64,000 nt of DNA from CBDBCK01 sp965203345 (GTDB lineage Bacteria; Chloroflexota; Dehalococcoidia; Lucifugimonadales; Lucifugimonadaceae): positions 434,001 through 498,000 of the forward strand of contig CBDBCK010000027.1 of NCBI GenBank assembly GCA_965203345.1, in the 5' to 3' direction. The notes under the pieces are model-generated. The model did not search any database. It was not told the DNA's origin and worked only from the letters and a program-made list of their open reading frames with translations. Positions 13,201-28,200 of the stretch are shown piece after piece (the first letter of the stretch is position 1; each line of letters begins with the position of its first letter). A program made the position numbers and the translations under genes.

Positions 13201-16200
13201 TGTTCACTGGTCTGAATAACCTTGAGATACTTATGCTGGATAATAATGGTCTGACATCTTTGCCATCGGATGTGTTCACTGGTCTGGGCTCCCTTCAGGA
13301 CCTTCGCCTGGATGGTAATGGTCTGACATCTTTGCCATCGGATGTGTTCACTGGTCTGGGCTCCCTTCAGGACCTTGACCTGTTTAGTAATGGTCTGACA
13401 ACTTTGCCATCGGATGTGTTCTCTGGTCTAGGCTCGCTTCAGGACCTTTCCCTGCATCGTAATGGTCTGACATCTTTGCCATCGGATGTGTTCTCTGGTC
13501 TGGTCTCGCTTCAGGACCTTTCCCTGCATCGTAATCGTCTGACATCTTTGCCATCGGATGTGTTCACTGGTCTGGTCTCTCTTCAGGACCTTGACCTGGA
13601 TGGTAATGGTCTGACATCTTTGCCATCGGATGTGTTCACTGGTCTGGTCTCTCTTCAGGACCTTGACTTGGATAGTAATCGTCTGACATCTTTGCCATCG
13701 GATGTGTTCACTGGTCTAGGCTCGCTTCAGGAACTTAACCTGTTTAGTAATGTTCTGACATCTTTGCCATCGGATGTGTTCACTGGTCTGGTTAGTCTTG
13801 AGCGCCTTAACCTGTCTGATAATTCTCTGACCTCTTTGCCACCCGGTCTAATATCAGCTGAGCTGGAAGCGAGACTCGATATTCTAAGGCTGAGTAACAA
13901 CCCCTGGGCTTCTCCCCTTTCTGTATCTGACGAGAGAGTGTTTGAAGACGCTGGGGCTGCGTCTGTAACCGTTGAACTGTTGACAGACCTGGATTACGAC
14001 TTGACGTTGTCAGTCTCTACAGTTGACGTTACTGCGGAGTCAGGTTCGGACTACGTTGCTCTCTCTAGTGTGTTGCTTGGGATAGGATCCGAAGATGCAG
14101 TAACCGGCGCCATAGTAGGCACATTTGATGTAGGTATATTGCCAGACTCTCTACTGGAAGGGGATGAGACATTTGAGCTGTTGTTCACAAATGTTCCTTT
14201 GATATATGATGAGTCTGCGGATGCCCTTGTGCGTGAGTTTAGATCTGCGGTGACAATACTTGGCCCTGTCCCTGTATCATTCGTTGAGCCTGTTTATAAT
14301 GTAGCGGCTGGCGGGACTGTAGAGGTGGAAGTATATTTGACTGCTGACCCTCTACGAGCGGTAACGGTAACGCTGGCTGTATCAAGTGCCGAATCGCTTG
14401 TGTCATTGAGTAGTGATACGTTGGAGTTTATTCCGGGCGGCGTACGTACCCAGTCAGTGACTGTAACGGCATCATCGGTAGGCACGTCAACGTTGAGCTT
14501 TATTGATCTTCATCCGGATGTAACAGCTGGGGCACATTCTACGACGGTTATAGATATTACCTCTACTGAACGACCTGTATCGGATGCTGGCCCTGACCAG
14601 ACAGTGGCAGAAGGTGTGTTGGTGACGTTGGACGGTAGTGGTAGTACGGATCCTGAAGGCGGTGCGCTGTCATATTCGTGGGTTCAGTCTTCAGGTGAGA
14701 CTGTGACGCTGTCCGATTCTTCTATTGCTCAACCTACGTTTACTTCCCCGGTTGATCTTTCAAGAGACGCTGAGCTTTCGTTCTCCCTAGTTGTGACAGA
14801 TGACACTGGCCAGACAAGTGCGGTTTCGGATACAGTATTGATAACAGTTGAAGCATCTACTCCTACTGTGGTTGTGTCTTTCGTATCAGCTGATTACGCG
14901 GTATCGGAAGGATCTTCCGTGGAGGTTCTTGCAGTTCTGGATATGGTACCTCGTCGTTCGGTGTCTGTAAATGTAGTAGCGAGTGGTTTGGGCGGAGCCA
15001 CGGAAGATGACTACATTTTGTCTGTCACTTCATTCACGTTTGGTCCTGAAGAAAGAGAAGCAACGCTTGATGTAAGTGCGGTTGAGGATTCGGCTGATGA
15101 AGACGGGGAGAGTGTATCTCTGGCGCTGACGCTGGACTCTTCATCGTCCAATGTATCGTTGGGATCTCCGTCAACTGAGGAAGTGTTGCTACTGGACGAC
15201 GCGGTGTCAGTATCGTTTGGTGAACCGGACTATAGGATAGTTGAAGGTCAAACATTGGACGTGTCGGTGGTTCTGGATGCTGATCCTGGGCGTAATTTGG
15301 CAATAACTATAGTGGGTTCAGGTGTTGGCGCATCGGCTGTTGTATCTGGTTTGCCGGCGACAGTGGAGTTTAGTCCAGGCGTGACGGAGGTGTCCTTCTC
15401 CTTGTCCGCAATAGACGACTCAGCGGACAACGACGGGGGGACGTTGCTTCTGGAGTTTGATGAATTGCCATCGGGTGTATCTGTCGGCACTCAATCAAGT
15501 GCAACAGTGTCAATAATAGACAATGACCCTTTCCTTAATGTGTGCGACAGGACCGAGGAAGTTCAGGCTGCGATTATAACGGCAGCTAATAATCTTTCCG
15601 GTGTTACGGTCACGGGCTGTGAAGAAATTACCGAGGCTCATCTTGGGGTAATAACTAGTTTGAGGATCGCCGTAACAGAGGTTGCTGAACTGCAGTTTGG
15701 AGACTTCTCTGGTCTGGGTAGTCTTGAGGACCTTGATATATCTAGCAACGATAATCTGCGGACCCTTCCTTCGGGACTGTTTGCCGATCTAGATAACCTT
15801 GAGCGCCTTGACCTGCAGAATAATAGTCTGGAGTCTTTGCGATCGGATGTGTTCTCTGGTCTGGATAGGCTTAGGAGTATTATCCTGGACGATAATGATC
15901 TAACGACTTTGCCATCGGATGTGTTCTCAGGTCTGTTTAGTCTTGAGGACCTTTCACTGAGGCGTAATGTTCTGGAGTCTTTGCCGTCGGATGTGTTCTC
16001 AGGTCTGGGTAGCCTTGTCCGCCTTTTCGTGACTGGTAATAATAGAGATAATAATGTTCTGGCGACTTTGCCACCGGATGTGTTCTCAGGTCTGGATAAT
16101 CTTATCAACCTTGAGCTGCATAATAATGCTCTGACTTCTTTGCCACCGGATGTGTTCTCAGGTCTGGGTAGTCTTATCAACCTTAGCCTGAGTGATAACG

Positions 16201-19200
16201 CTCTGACTTCTTTGCCACCGGATGTGTTCTCAGGTCTGGGTAGTCTTATCAACCTTTTCCTGAATGATAATGCTCTGACTTCTTTGCCACCCGGTCTAAT
16301 ATCAGCTGAGCTGGAAGCGCGACTCGATATTCTAAGGCTGAGTAACAATCCTTGGACTTCTCCCCTTTCTGTATCTGACGAGAGAGTGTTTGAAGACGCG
16401 GGGACTGCGTCTGTAACCGTTGAACTGTTGACAGACCTGGATTACGACCTGGAGTTGTCAGTCTCCACAGTTGACGTTACTGCGGAGTCAGGTTCGGACT
16501 ACGTTGCTCTCTCTAGTGTGTTGCTTGGGATAGGATCTGAAGATGCAATAACCGGCGCCATAGTAGGCACATTTGATGTAGGTATATTGTCAGACTCTCT
16601 ATTGGAAGGGGATGAGACATTTGAGCTGTTGTTCACAAATGTTCCTTTGATATATGATGAGTCTGCGGATGCCCTTGTGCGTGAGTTTAGATCTGCGGTG
16701 ACAATACTTGGCCCTGTCCCTGTATCATTCGTTGAGGCTGTTTATAATGTAGCGGCTGGCGAGACAGTAGAGGTGGAAGTATCTTTGAATGCTGACCCTC
16801 CACGAGCGGTAACGGTAACGCTAGCTGTATCAGGTGCCGAATCGCTTGTGTCGTTGAGTAGTGATACGTTGGAGTTTATTCCGGGCGGCGTACGTACCCA
16901 GTCAGTGACTGTAACGGCATCATCGGTAGGCACGTCAACGTTGAGCTTTATTGATCTTCATTCGGATGTAACAGCCGGGACACATTCTACGACGGTTATA
17001 GATGTTGCGGCTAATGAACTACCTGTATCGGATGCTGGCCCTGACCAGACAGTGGCAGAAGGTGTGTTGGTGACGTTGGACGGTAGTGGGAGTGCGGATC
17101 CTGAAGGCACGGATCTGTCATATTCGTGGGAGCAGACTTCAGGTGAGTCTGTAACACTGTCCGACTCTACTATTGCTCAACCTACGTTTACTTCCCCGGT
17201 TGATCTGTCAAGAGACGCGGAGCTTTTGTTCACCCTAGTTGTGACAGATGGATTTGGGCATACAAGTGCGGTTTCGGATACAGTATTGATAACGGTTGAA
17301 GCGTCTACTCCTACTGTGGTTGTGTCTTTCGTATCAGATGATTATGAGGTATCGGAAGGTTCTTCTGTGTCAGTGGGTATAGTTCTGGATATAGAACCTC
17401 GTCGTTCGGTGTCTGTAAATGTATTAGCGAGCGGTTTGGGTGGAGCAACGGAAGATGATTACATTTTGTCCTTCACTTCATTCACGTTTGGTCCTGAAGC
17501 AAGAGAAGCAACGCTGGATGTAAGTGCGGTTGAGGATTCGGCTGACGAAGACGGAGAGAGGGTATCTCTGGCGCTGATGATAGATCCTTCATCGTCCAAT
17601 GTATCGTTGGGATCTCCGTCAACTGAGGAAGTGTTGCTATTGGACGACGATGCAGCAGTTAATGAACGACCTGTATCGGATGCTGGCCCTGACCAGACAG
17701 TGTCAGAAGGTGTGTTGGTGACATTAGACGGTAGCGGCAGTACGGATCCTGAAGGCGGTGCACTGTTATATTCGTGGGTTCAGGCTTCAGGTGAGGCTGT
17801 GACACTGTCGGATTCTACTGTTGCTCAACCTACGTTTACTTCACCTGTTGATCTGTCAAGAGACGCGGAGCTTTTGTTCACCCTGGTTGTGACAGATGAC
17901 ACTGACCAGACAAGTGCCATTTCGGATACAGTATTGATAACGGTTGAAGCATCTACTCCTACTGTGGTTGTGTCTTTCGTATCAGCTGATTATGAGGTAT
18001 CGGAAGGATCTTCCGTGGAGGTTCTTGCAGTTCTGGATCTGGCACCTCGTCGGACGGTGTCTGTAAATGTATTAGCGAGCGGTTTGGGTGGAGCAACGGA
18101 AGATGACTACCGTTTGTCGGCCACTTCATTCACGTTTGGTCCTGAAGCAAGAGAAGCAACGCTGGATGTAAGTGCGGTTGAGGATTCGGCTGACGAAGAC
18201 GGGGAGAGGGTATCTCTGGAGCTGACTCTGGACTCTTCACCTTCCAATGTGTCTTTGGGATCTCCTTCAATTGAGGAAGTGTTGCTATTGGATGACGACG
18301 TAGTAGTTAATGAACGACCTGTTGCGGATGCTGGCCCTGACCAGACAGTGACGGAAGGTGTGTTGGTGACGTTAGACGGTAGCGACAGTACGGATCCTGA
18401 AGGCGGTGCACTGTTATATTCGTGGGTTCAGGCTTCAGGTGCAGATGTAACACTATCGGATTCTTCTATTGCTCAACCTACGTTTACTTCCCCTGTTGAT
18501 CTGTCAAGAGACGCGGAGCTTTCGTTCACCCTAGTTGTGACAGATGACACTGACCAGACAAGTGCCATTTCGGATACAGTATTGATAACGGTTGAAGCGT
18601 CTAACCCTGCGGTGGTTGTGTCTTTCGTATCAGCTGATTATCAGGTATCGGAAGGTTCTTCAGTGCCAGTGGTTATAGTTCTGGATATAGTACCTCGTCG
18701 TTCGGTATCGGTAAATGTATTAGCGAGCGGTTTGGGCGGAGCAACGGAAGATGACTACCGTTTGTCCTTCACTTCATTCACGTTTGGTCCTGAAGCAAGC
18801 GAAGCAACGCTGGATGTAAGTGCGGTTCAGGATTCGGCTGATGAAGACGGAGAGAGGGTATCTCTGGAGCTGACGATAGATCCTTCATCGTCCAATGTAT
18901 CGTTGGGCTCTCAGTCAACTGAGGAAGTGTTGATATTGGATGACGATGAAGCAGTTAATGAACGCCCTGTAGCGGATGCTGGCCCTGACCAGACAGTGGC
19001 AGAAGGGGTGTTGGTGACGTTAGACGGTAGTGGCAGTACGGATCCTGAAGGCGGTGCACTGTCATATTCGTGGGTTCAGGCTTCAGGTGAAACTGTGACA
19101 CTATCGGATTCTACTATTGCTCAACCTACGTTTACTTCCCCGGTTGATCTTTCAAGAGACGCGGAGCTTTTGTTCACCCTAGTTGTGACAGATGACACTG

Positions 19201-22200
19201 ACCAGACAAGTGCCATTTCGGATACAGTATTGATAACGGTTGAAGCGTCTAACCCTGCTGTGGTTGTGTCTTTCGTATCAGCTGATTATCAGGTATTGGA
19301 AGGATCTTCCGTGGAGGTTCTTGCAGTTCTGGATCTGGCACCTCGTCGTTCGGTGTCTGTAAATGTATTAGCGAGCGGTTTGGGTGGAGCCACGGAAGAT
19401 GACTACCGTTTGTCGGCCACTTCATTCACGTTTGGTCCTGAAGAAAGCGAAGCAACGCTGGTTGTAAATGCGGTTGACGATCTGGTTGACGATGACGGGG
19501 AGAGGGTATCTCTGGAGCTGATGATAGATCCTTCATCGTCCAATGTATCGTTGGGATCTCAGTCAACTGAGGAAGTGTTGATACTGGATGACGACGTAGT
19601 AGTTAATGAACGCCCTGTAGCGGATGCTGGCCCTGACCAGACAGTGTCAGAAGGTGTGTTGGTGACGTTAGACGGTAGCGGCAGTACGGATACTGAAGGC
19701 GGTGCACTGTCATATTCCTGGATTCAGGCTTCAGGTGAGTCTGTGACACTGTCGGATTCTACTATTGCTCAACCTACGTTTACTTCCCCTGTTGATCTGT
19801 CAAGAGACGCGGAGCTTTTGTTCACCCTGGTTGTGACAGATGACATTGACCAGACAAGTGCCATTTCGGATACAGTATTGATAACGGTTGAAGCATCTAC
19901 TCCTACTGTGGTTGTGTCTTTCGTATCAGCTGATTATGAGGTATCGGAAGGATCTTCCGTGGAGGTTCTTGCAGTTCTGGATATAGTACCTCGTCGGACG
20001 GTGTCTGTAAATGTATTAGCGAGTGGTTTGGGTGGAGCAACGGAAGATGACTACCGTTTGTCTGTCACTTCATTCACGTTTGGCCCTGAAGCAAGCGAAG
20101 CAACGCTGGTTGTAACTGCGATTGACGATCTGGTTGACGATGACGGGGAGAGCGTGTCTCTGGATCTGATGATAGATTCTTCATCGTCCAATGTATCGTT
20201 GGGTTCTCCATCAACTGAGGAAGTGTTGATATTGGATGATGACGCAGCAGTTAATGAACGACCTGTTGCGGATGCTGGCCCTGACCAGACAGTGACGGAA
20301 GGTGTGTTGGTGACGTTAGACGGTAGCGGCAGTACGGATCCTGAAGGCGGTGCACTGTTATATTCGTGGGTTCAGGCTTCAGGTGAGACTGTGACACTGT
20401 CCGATTCTTCTGTTGCTCAACCTACGTTTACTTCCCCTGTTGATCTGTCAAGAGACGCTGAGCTTTCGTTCACCCTGGTTGTGACAGATGACACTGACCA
20501 GACAAGTGCCATTTCGGATACAGTATTGATAACGGTTGAAGCGTCTAACCCTGCGGTGGTTGTGTCTTTCGTATCAGATGATTACGCAGTATCGGAAGGT
20601 TCTTCTGTGTCAGTGGGTATAGTTCTGGATATGGTACCTCGTCGTTCGGTGTCTGTAAATGTAGTAGCGAGCGGTTTGGGTGGAGCAACGGAAGATGATT
20701 ACCGTTTGTCCTTCACTTCATTCACGTTTGGCCCTGAAGAGAGAGAAGCAACGCTGGATGTGAGTGCGGTTGAGGATTCGGCTGATGAAGACGGAGAGAG
20801 GGTATCTCTGGAGCTGACTCTGGACTCTTCATCGTCCAATGTGTCTTTGGGATCTCCTTCAATTGAGGAAGTATTGCTACTGGACGATGAGGTGACAGTA
20901 TCGTTTGGTGAACCGGACTATAGGATAGTTGAAGGTCAAACATTGGACGTGTCGGTGGTTCTGGATGTGGATCCTGGGCGTAATTTGGCAATAACTATAG
21001 TGGGTTCAGGTGTTGGCACATCGGCTGTTGTATCCGGTTTGCCGGCGACAGTGGAGTTTAGTCCAGGCGTGACGGAGGTGTCCTTCTCCTTGTCCGCAAT
21101 AGACGACTCAGCGGACAACGACGGGGGGACGTTGCTTCTGGAGTTTGATGAATTGCCGTTGGGTGTATCTGTCGGCACTCAATCAAGTGCACTAGTGTCA
21201 ATAATAGACAACGACCCTGTTCTTAATGTGTGCGACAGGACCGAGGAAGTTCAGGCTGCGATTATAACTGCAGCTAATGCTCTTTCCGGTGTTACGGTCA
21301 CGGGTTGTGAAGAAATTACCGAGGCTCATCTGTCAGGCATAAGCGAGTTGACTATTAGTGATGAACCAGGCCTTACTAGACTGCAGTTTGGAGACTTCTC
21401 TGGGCTGACTTCTTTGACGACACTTAATATATCTGTCAACCGGAATCTGCTCACCCTTCCTTCGGGACTGTTTGCCGATCTGGATATGCTTACGCATCTT
21501 TTCCTGAATAATAATGGTCTGGAGTCTTTGCGATCGGATGTGTTCACTGGTCTGAATAACCTTCAGCACCTTAGCCTGTTTAATAATGCTCTGACTTCTT
21601 TGCCACCGGATGTGTTCACTGGTCTGGGTAGTCTTGAGATCCTTGACCTGGGTAGGAATGCTCTGACTTCTTTGCCACCGGATGTGTTCACTGGTCTGGG
21701 TAGTCTTGCTCGCCTTGGCCTGGGTAGGAATGCTCTGACATCTTTGCCACCGGATGTGTTCACTGGTCTGAATAACCTTGATCGCCTTGAACTGTTTGTG
21801 AATCGTCTGGAGTCTTTGCCACCGGATGTGTTCACTGGTCTGAATAACCTTAATCGCCTTCAACTGCAGGATAATGATCTGACTTCTTTGCCGTCGGGTG
21901 TGTTCACTGATCTGGGCTCGCTTGGGTTCCTTTTCCTGGATGATAATCGTCTGGAGTCTTTGCCGTCGGGTGTGTTCACTGGTCTGAATAACCTTGAGTC
22001 CCTTAGGCTGGAGGATAATCGTCTGGAGTCTTTGCCGCCTGGTGTGATACCACCTGAACTGGAAGCGAGACTCGGTTTTAATCTAAGGCTGGATAACAAC
22101 CCCTGGGCATCTCCCCTTTCTGTATCTGACGAGAGAGTGTTTGAAGACGCTGGGACTGCGTCTGTAACCGTTGAACTGTTGACAGACCTGGATTACGACC

Positions 22201-25200
22201 TGGAGTTGTCAGTCTCCACAGTTGACGTTACTGCGGAGTCAGGTTCGGACTACGTTGCTCTCTCTAGTGTGTTGCTTGGGATAGGATCTGAAGATGCAGT
22301 AACCGGCGCCATAGTAGGCACATTTGATGTAGGTATATTGCCAGACTCTCTATTGGAAGGGGATGAGACATTTGAGCTGTTGTTCACAAATGTTCCTTTG
22401 ATATATGATGAGTCCACGTTTACCCTTGTGCGTGAGTTTAGATCTGCGGTGACAATACTTGGCCCTGTTCCTGTATCATTCGTTGAGCCTGTTTATAATG
22501 TGGTGGCTGGCGAGACGGTAGACGTAGAAGTATATTTGACCTCCGACCCTCTGCGAGCGGTAACGGTAACGCTGGCTGTATCAAGTGCCGAATCGCTTGT
22601 GTCATTGAGTAGTGACGCGTTGGAGTTTATTCCGGGCGGCGTACGTACCCAGTCAGTGACGGTAACGGCATCAGTGGTAGGCACGTCAACGTTGAGCTTT
22701 ATTGATCTTCATCCGGATGTAACAGCAGGGCCACATTCTACGACGGTTATAGATATTACCTCTACTGAACGACCTGTATCGGATGCTGGCCCTGACCAGA
22801 CAGTGGCAGAAGGTGTGTTGGTGACGTTGGACGGTAGTGGTAGTACGGATCCTGAAGGCGGTGCACTGTCATATTCGTGGGTTCAGTCTTCAGGTGAGAC
22901 TGTGACGCTGTCCGATTCTGCTGTTGCTCAGCCTACGTTTACTTCCCCGGTTGATCTTTCAAGAGACGCGGAGCTTTCGTTCACCCTAGTTGTGACAGAT
23001 GACACTGACCAGACAAGTGCCATTTCGGATACAGTATTGATAACGGTTGAAGCGTCTACTCCTATTGTGGTTGTGTCATTCGTATCAGCTGATTACGCGG
23101 TATCGGAAGGATCTTCCGTGGAGGTTCTTGCAATTCTGGATATAGTACCTCGTCGTTCGGTATCGGTAAATGTATTAGCGAGCGGTTTGGGTGGAGCAAC
23201 GGAAGATGATTACATTTTGTCTGTCACTTCATTCACGTTTGGTCCTGAAGAAAGAGAAGCAACGCTGGATGTAAGTGCGGTTGAGGATTCGGCTGATGAA
23301 GACGGAGAGAGTGTATCTCTGGCGCTGACGCTGGACTCTTCATCGTCCAATGTATCGTTGGGATCTCCGTCAATTGAGGAAGTGTTGCTACTGGACGACG
23401 CGGTGTCAGTATCGTTTGGTGAACCGGACTATAGGATAGTTGAAGGTCAAACATTGGACGTGTCGGTGGTTCTGGATGCGGATCCTGGGCGTAATTTGGC
23501 AATAACTATAGTGGGTTCAGGTGTTGGCGCATCGGCTGTTGTATCTGGTTTGCCGGCGACAGTGGAGTTTAGTCCAGGTGTGATGGAGGCGTCTTTCTCC
23601 TTGTCCGCAATAGACGACTCAGCGGACAACGATGGTGGGACATTGCTTCTGGAGTTTGATGAATTGCCATCGGGTGTATCTGTCGGCACTCAATCAAGTG
23701 CAACAGTGTCAATAATAGACAACGACCCTTTCCTTAATGTGTGCGACAGGACCGAGGAAGTTCAGGCTGCGATTATAGCGGCAGCTAATGCTCTTTCCGG
23801 GATTACGGTCACGGGCTGTGAAGAAATTACCGAGGCTCATCTTGGGGCAATAACTAGTTTGACTATCGCCGTAACAGAGGTTGCTGAACTGCAGTTTGGA
23901 GACTTCTCTGGTCTGAGTAGTCTTGATGACCTTGATATATCTAGCAACGATAATCTGCGGATCCTTCCTTCGGGACTGTTTGCCGATCTGGATATGCTTG
24001 AAGAACTTGACCTGCAGAATAATAGTCTGGAGTCTTTGCGATCGGATGTGTTCTCAGGTCTGGATAGGCTTAGGAACATTAACCTGGACCATAATGATCT
24101 GACTTCTTTGCCATCGGATGTGTTCTCAGGTCTGTTTAGTCTTGAGGACCTTTTACTGAGGCGTAATGTTCTGGAGTCTTTGCCACCGGATGTGTTCTCA
24201 GGTCTGGGTAGCCTTGTCCGGCTTTTCGTGACTGGTAATAATAGAGATAATAATGTTCTGGCGACTTTGCCACCGGATGTGTTCTCAGGTCTGGATAATC
24301 TTATCAACCTTGAGCTGCATAATAATGGACTGACTTCTTTGCCACCGGATGTGTTCTCGGGTCTGGGTAGTCTTATCAACCTTAGCCTGAGTGATAACGC
24401 TCTGACTTCTTTGCCACCGGATGTGTTCTCTGATCTGGGTATGCTTGCCGAGCTTCACCTGAATGATAATGCTCTGACGTCTTTGCCACCTGGTCTAATA
24501 TCAGCTGAGCTGGAAACGAGACTCCGTGTTCTAGGGCTGAGTAACAACCCCTGGGCTTCTCCCCTTTCTGTATCTGACGAGAGAGTGTTTGAAGACGCGG
24601 GGACTGTGTCTGTAACCGTTGAACTGTTGACAGACCTGGATTACGACCTGGAGTTGTCAGTCTCTACAGTTGACGTTACTGCGGAGTCAGGTTCGGACTA
24701 CGTTGCGTTGTCTAATGTGTTGCTTGGGATAGGATCTGAAGATGCAATAACCGGCGCCATAGTAGGCACATTTGATGTTGGTATATTGCCAGACTCTCTA
24801 TTGGAAAGGGATGAGACATTTGAGCTGTTGTTCACAAATGTTCCTTTGATATATGATGAGTCTGCGGATGCCCTTGTGCGTGAGTTTAGATCTGCGGTGA
24901 CAATACTTGGCCCTGTCCCTGTATCATTCGTTGAGCCTGTTTATAATGTAGCGGCTGGCGAGACAGTAGAGGTGGAAGTATCTTTGAATGCTGACCCTCC
25001 ACGAGCGGTAACGGTAACGCTAGCTGTATCAGGTGCCGAATCGCTTGTGTCGTTGAGTAGTGATACGTTGGAGTTTATTCCGGGCGGCGTACGTACCCAG
25101 TCAGTGACGGTAACGGCATCAGTGGTAGGCACGTCAACGTTGAGCTTTATTGATCTTCATCCGGATGTAACAGCTGGGACACATTCTACGACGGTTATAG

Positions 25201-28200
25201 ATGTTGCGGCTAATGAACTACCTGTATCGGATGCTGGCCCTGACCAGACAGTGGCAGAAGGTGTGTTGGTGACGTTGGACGGTAGTGGGAGTGCGGATCC
25301 TGAAGGCACGGATCTGTCATATTCGTGGGTTCAGGCTTCAGGTGATTCTGTAACACTGTCGGATTCTACTATTGCTCAACCTATGTTTACTTCCCCGGTT
25401 GATCTTTCAAGAGACGCGGAGCTTTCATTCACCCTAGTTGTGACAGATGACACTGACCAGACAAGTGCCATTTCGGATACAGTATTGATAACGGTTGAAG
25501 CATCTACTCCTACTGTGGTTGTGTCTTTCGTATCAGCTGATTATCAGGTATTGGAAGGATCTTCTGTGGAGGTTCTTGCAGTTCTGGATATGGCACCTCG
25601 TCGGACGGTGTCTGTAAATGTATTAGCGAGTGGTTTGGGTGGAGCAACGGAAGATGACTACCGTTTGTCGGCCACTTCATTCACGTTTGGTCCTGAAGCA
25701 AGCGAAGCAACGCTGGTTGTAACTGCGGTTGACGATCTGGTTGACGATGACGGGGAGAGGGTATCTCTGGATCTGATGATAGATTCTTCATCGTCCAATG
25801 TATCGTTGGGATCTCCGTCAACTGAGGAAGTGTTGATACTGGATGACGAGGTAGTAGTTAATGAACGACCTGTAGCTGATGCTGGCCCTGATCAGACAGT
25901 GGCGGAAGGTGTGTTGGTGACGTTAGACGGTAGTGGCAGTACGGATCCTGAAGGCGGTGCACTGTCATATTCCTGGGTTCAGGCTTCAGGTGAGACTGTG
26001 ACACTGTCGGATTCTACTATTGCTCAACCTACGTTTACTTCCCCGGTTGATCTGTCAAGAGACACGGAGCTTTCGTTCACCCTAGTTGTGACAGATGACA
26101 CTGACCAGACAAGTGCCATTTCGGATACAGTATTGATAACGGTTGAAGCGTCTAACCCTGCAGTGGTTGTGTCTTTCGTATCAGATGATTATCAGGTATC
26201 GGAAGGATCTTCAGTGCCAGTGGTTATAGTTCTGGATATAGTACCTCGTCGTTCGGTGTCTGTAAATGTATTAGCGAGCGGTGTGGGCGGAGCAACGGAA
26301 GATGACTACCGTTTGTCGGCCACTTCATTCACGTTTGGTCCTGAAGCAAGCGAAGCAACGCTGGATGTAACTGCGGTTGACGATCTGGTTGACGATGACG
26401 GGGAGAGCGTGTCTCTGGATCTGATGATAGATCCTTCATTGTCCAATGTATCGTTGGGATCTCCGTCAACTGAGGAAGTGTTGATATTGGATGACGATGA
26501 AGCAGTTAATGAACGACCTGTTGCGGATGCTGGTCCTGACCAGACAGTGGCGGAAGGTGTGTTGGTGACGTTAGACGGTAGCGGCAGTACGGATACTGAA
26601 GGCGGTGCACTGTCATATTCTTGGGTTCAGGCTTCAGGTGAGACTGTGACACTGTCGGATTCTACTATTGCTCAACCTACGTTTACTTCCCCGGTTGATC
26701 TGTCAAGAGACGCGGAGCTTTCGTTCACCCTGGTTGTGACAGATGACACTGACCAGACAAGTGCCATTTCGGATACAGTATTGATAACGGTTGAAGCGTC
26801 TACTCCTACTGTGGTTGTGTCTTTCGTATCAGCTGATTATGAGGTATCGGAAGGATCTTCCGTGGAGGTTCTTGCAGTTCTGGATATAGTACCTCGTCGG
26901 ACGGTGTCTGTAAATGTATTAGCGAGCGGTTTGGGTGGAGCCACGGAAGATGACTACCGTTTGTCGGCCACTTCATTCACGTTTGGTCCTGAAGCAAGCG
27001 AAGCAACGCTGGTTGTAAGTGCGGTTGACGATCTGGTTGACGAAGACGGGGAGAGCGTATCTCTGGCGCTGATGATAGATTCTTCATCGTCCAATGTATC
27101 GTTGGGTTCTCCATTGACTGCTGAAGTGTCAATATTGGATGACGATGCAGTAGTTAATGAACGACCTGTTGCGGATGCTGGCCCTGATCAGACAGTGACG
27201 GAAGGTGTGTTGGTGACGTTAGACGGTAGTGGCAGTACGGATCCTGAAGGCGGTGCACTGTTATATTCGTGGGTTCAGGCTTCAGGTGAGGCTGTGACAC
27301 TGTCGGATTCTACTGTTGCTCAACCTACGTTTACTTCCCCTGTTGATCTGTCAAGAGACGCTGAGCTTTTGTTCACCCTGGTTGTGACAGATGACACTGG
27401 CCAGACAAGTGCCATTTCGGATACAGTATTGATAACGGTTGAAGCATCTACTCCTACTGTAGTTGTGTCTTTCGTATCAGCTGATTATCAGGTATCGGAA
27501 GGATCTTCCGTGGAGGTTCTTGCAGTTCTGGATATAGTACCTCGTCGTTCGGTGTCTGTAAATGTATTAGCGAGCGGTTTGGGTGGAGCCACGGAAGATG
27601 ACTACCGTTTGTCGGCCACTTCATTCACGTTTGGTCCTGAAGCAAGCGAAGCAACGCTGGTTGTAAGTGCGGTTGACGATCTGGTTGACGAAGACGGGGA
27701 GAGGGTATCTCTGGCGCTGATGATAGATCCTTCATTGTCCAATGTATCGTTGGGTTCTCCATTGACTGCTGAAGTGTCAATATTGGATGACGATGCAGTA
27801 GTTAATGAACGACCTGTTGCGGATGCCGGCCCTGATCAGACAGTGACGGAAGGTGTGTTGGTGACGTTAGACGGTAGTGGCAGTACGGATACTGAAGGCG
27901 GTGCACTGTCATATTCGTGGGTTCAGGCTTCAGGTGAGACTGTGACACTGTCGGATTCTACTGTTGCTCAACCTACGTTTACTTCCCCGGTTGATCTGTC
28001 AAGAGACGCTGAGCTTTTGTTCACCCTGGTTGTGACGGATGACACTGACCAGACAAGTGCCTCGGATACAGTATTGATAACGGTTGAAGCTTCTACTCCT
28101 ATTGTGGTTGTGTCTTTCGTATCAGCTGATTATCAGGTATCGGAAGGATCTTCCGTGGAGGTTCTTGCAGTTCTGGATATGGCACCTCGTCGTTCGGTGT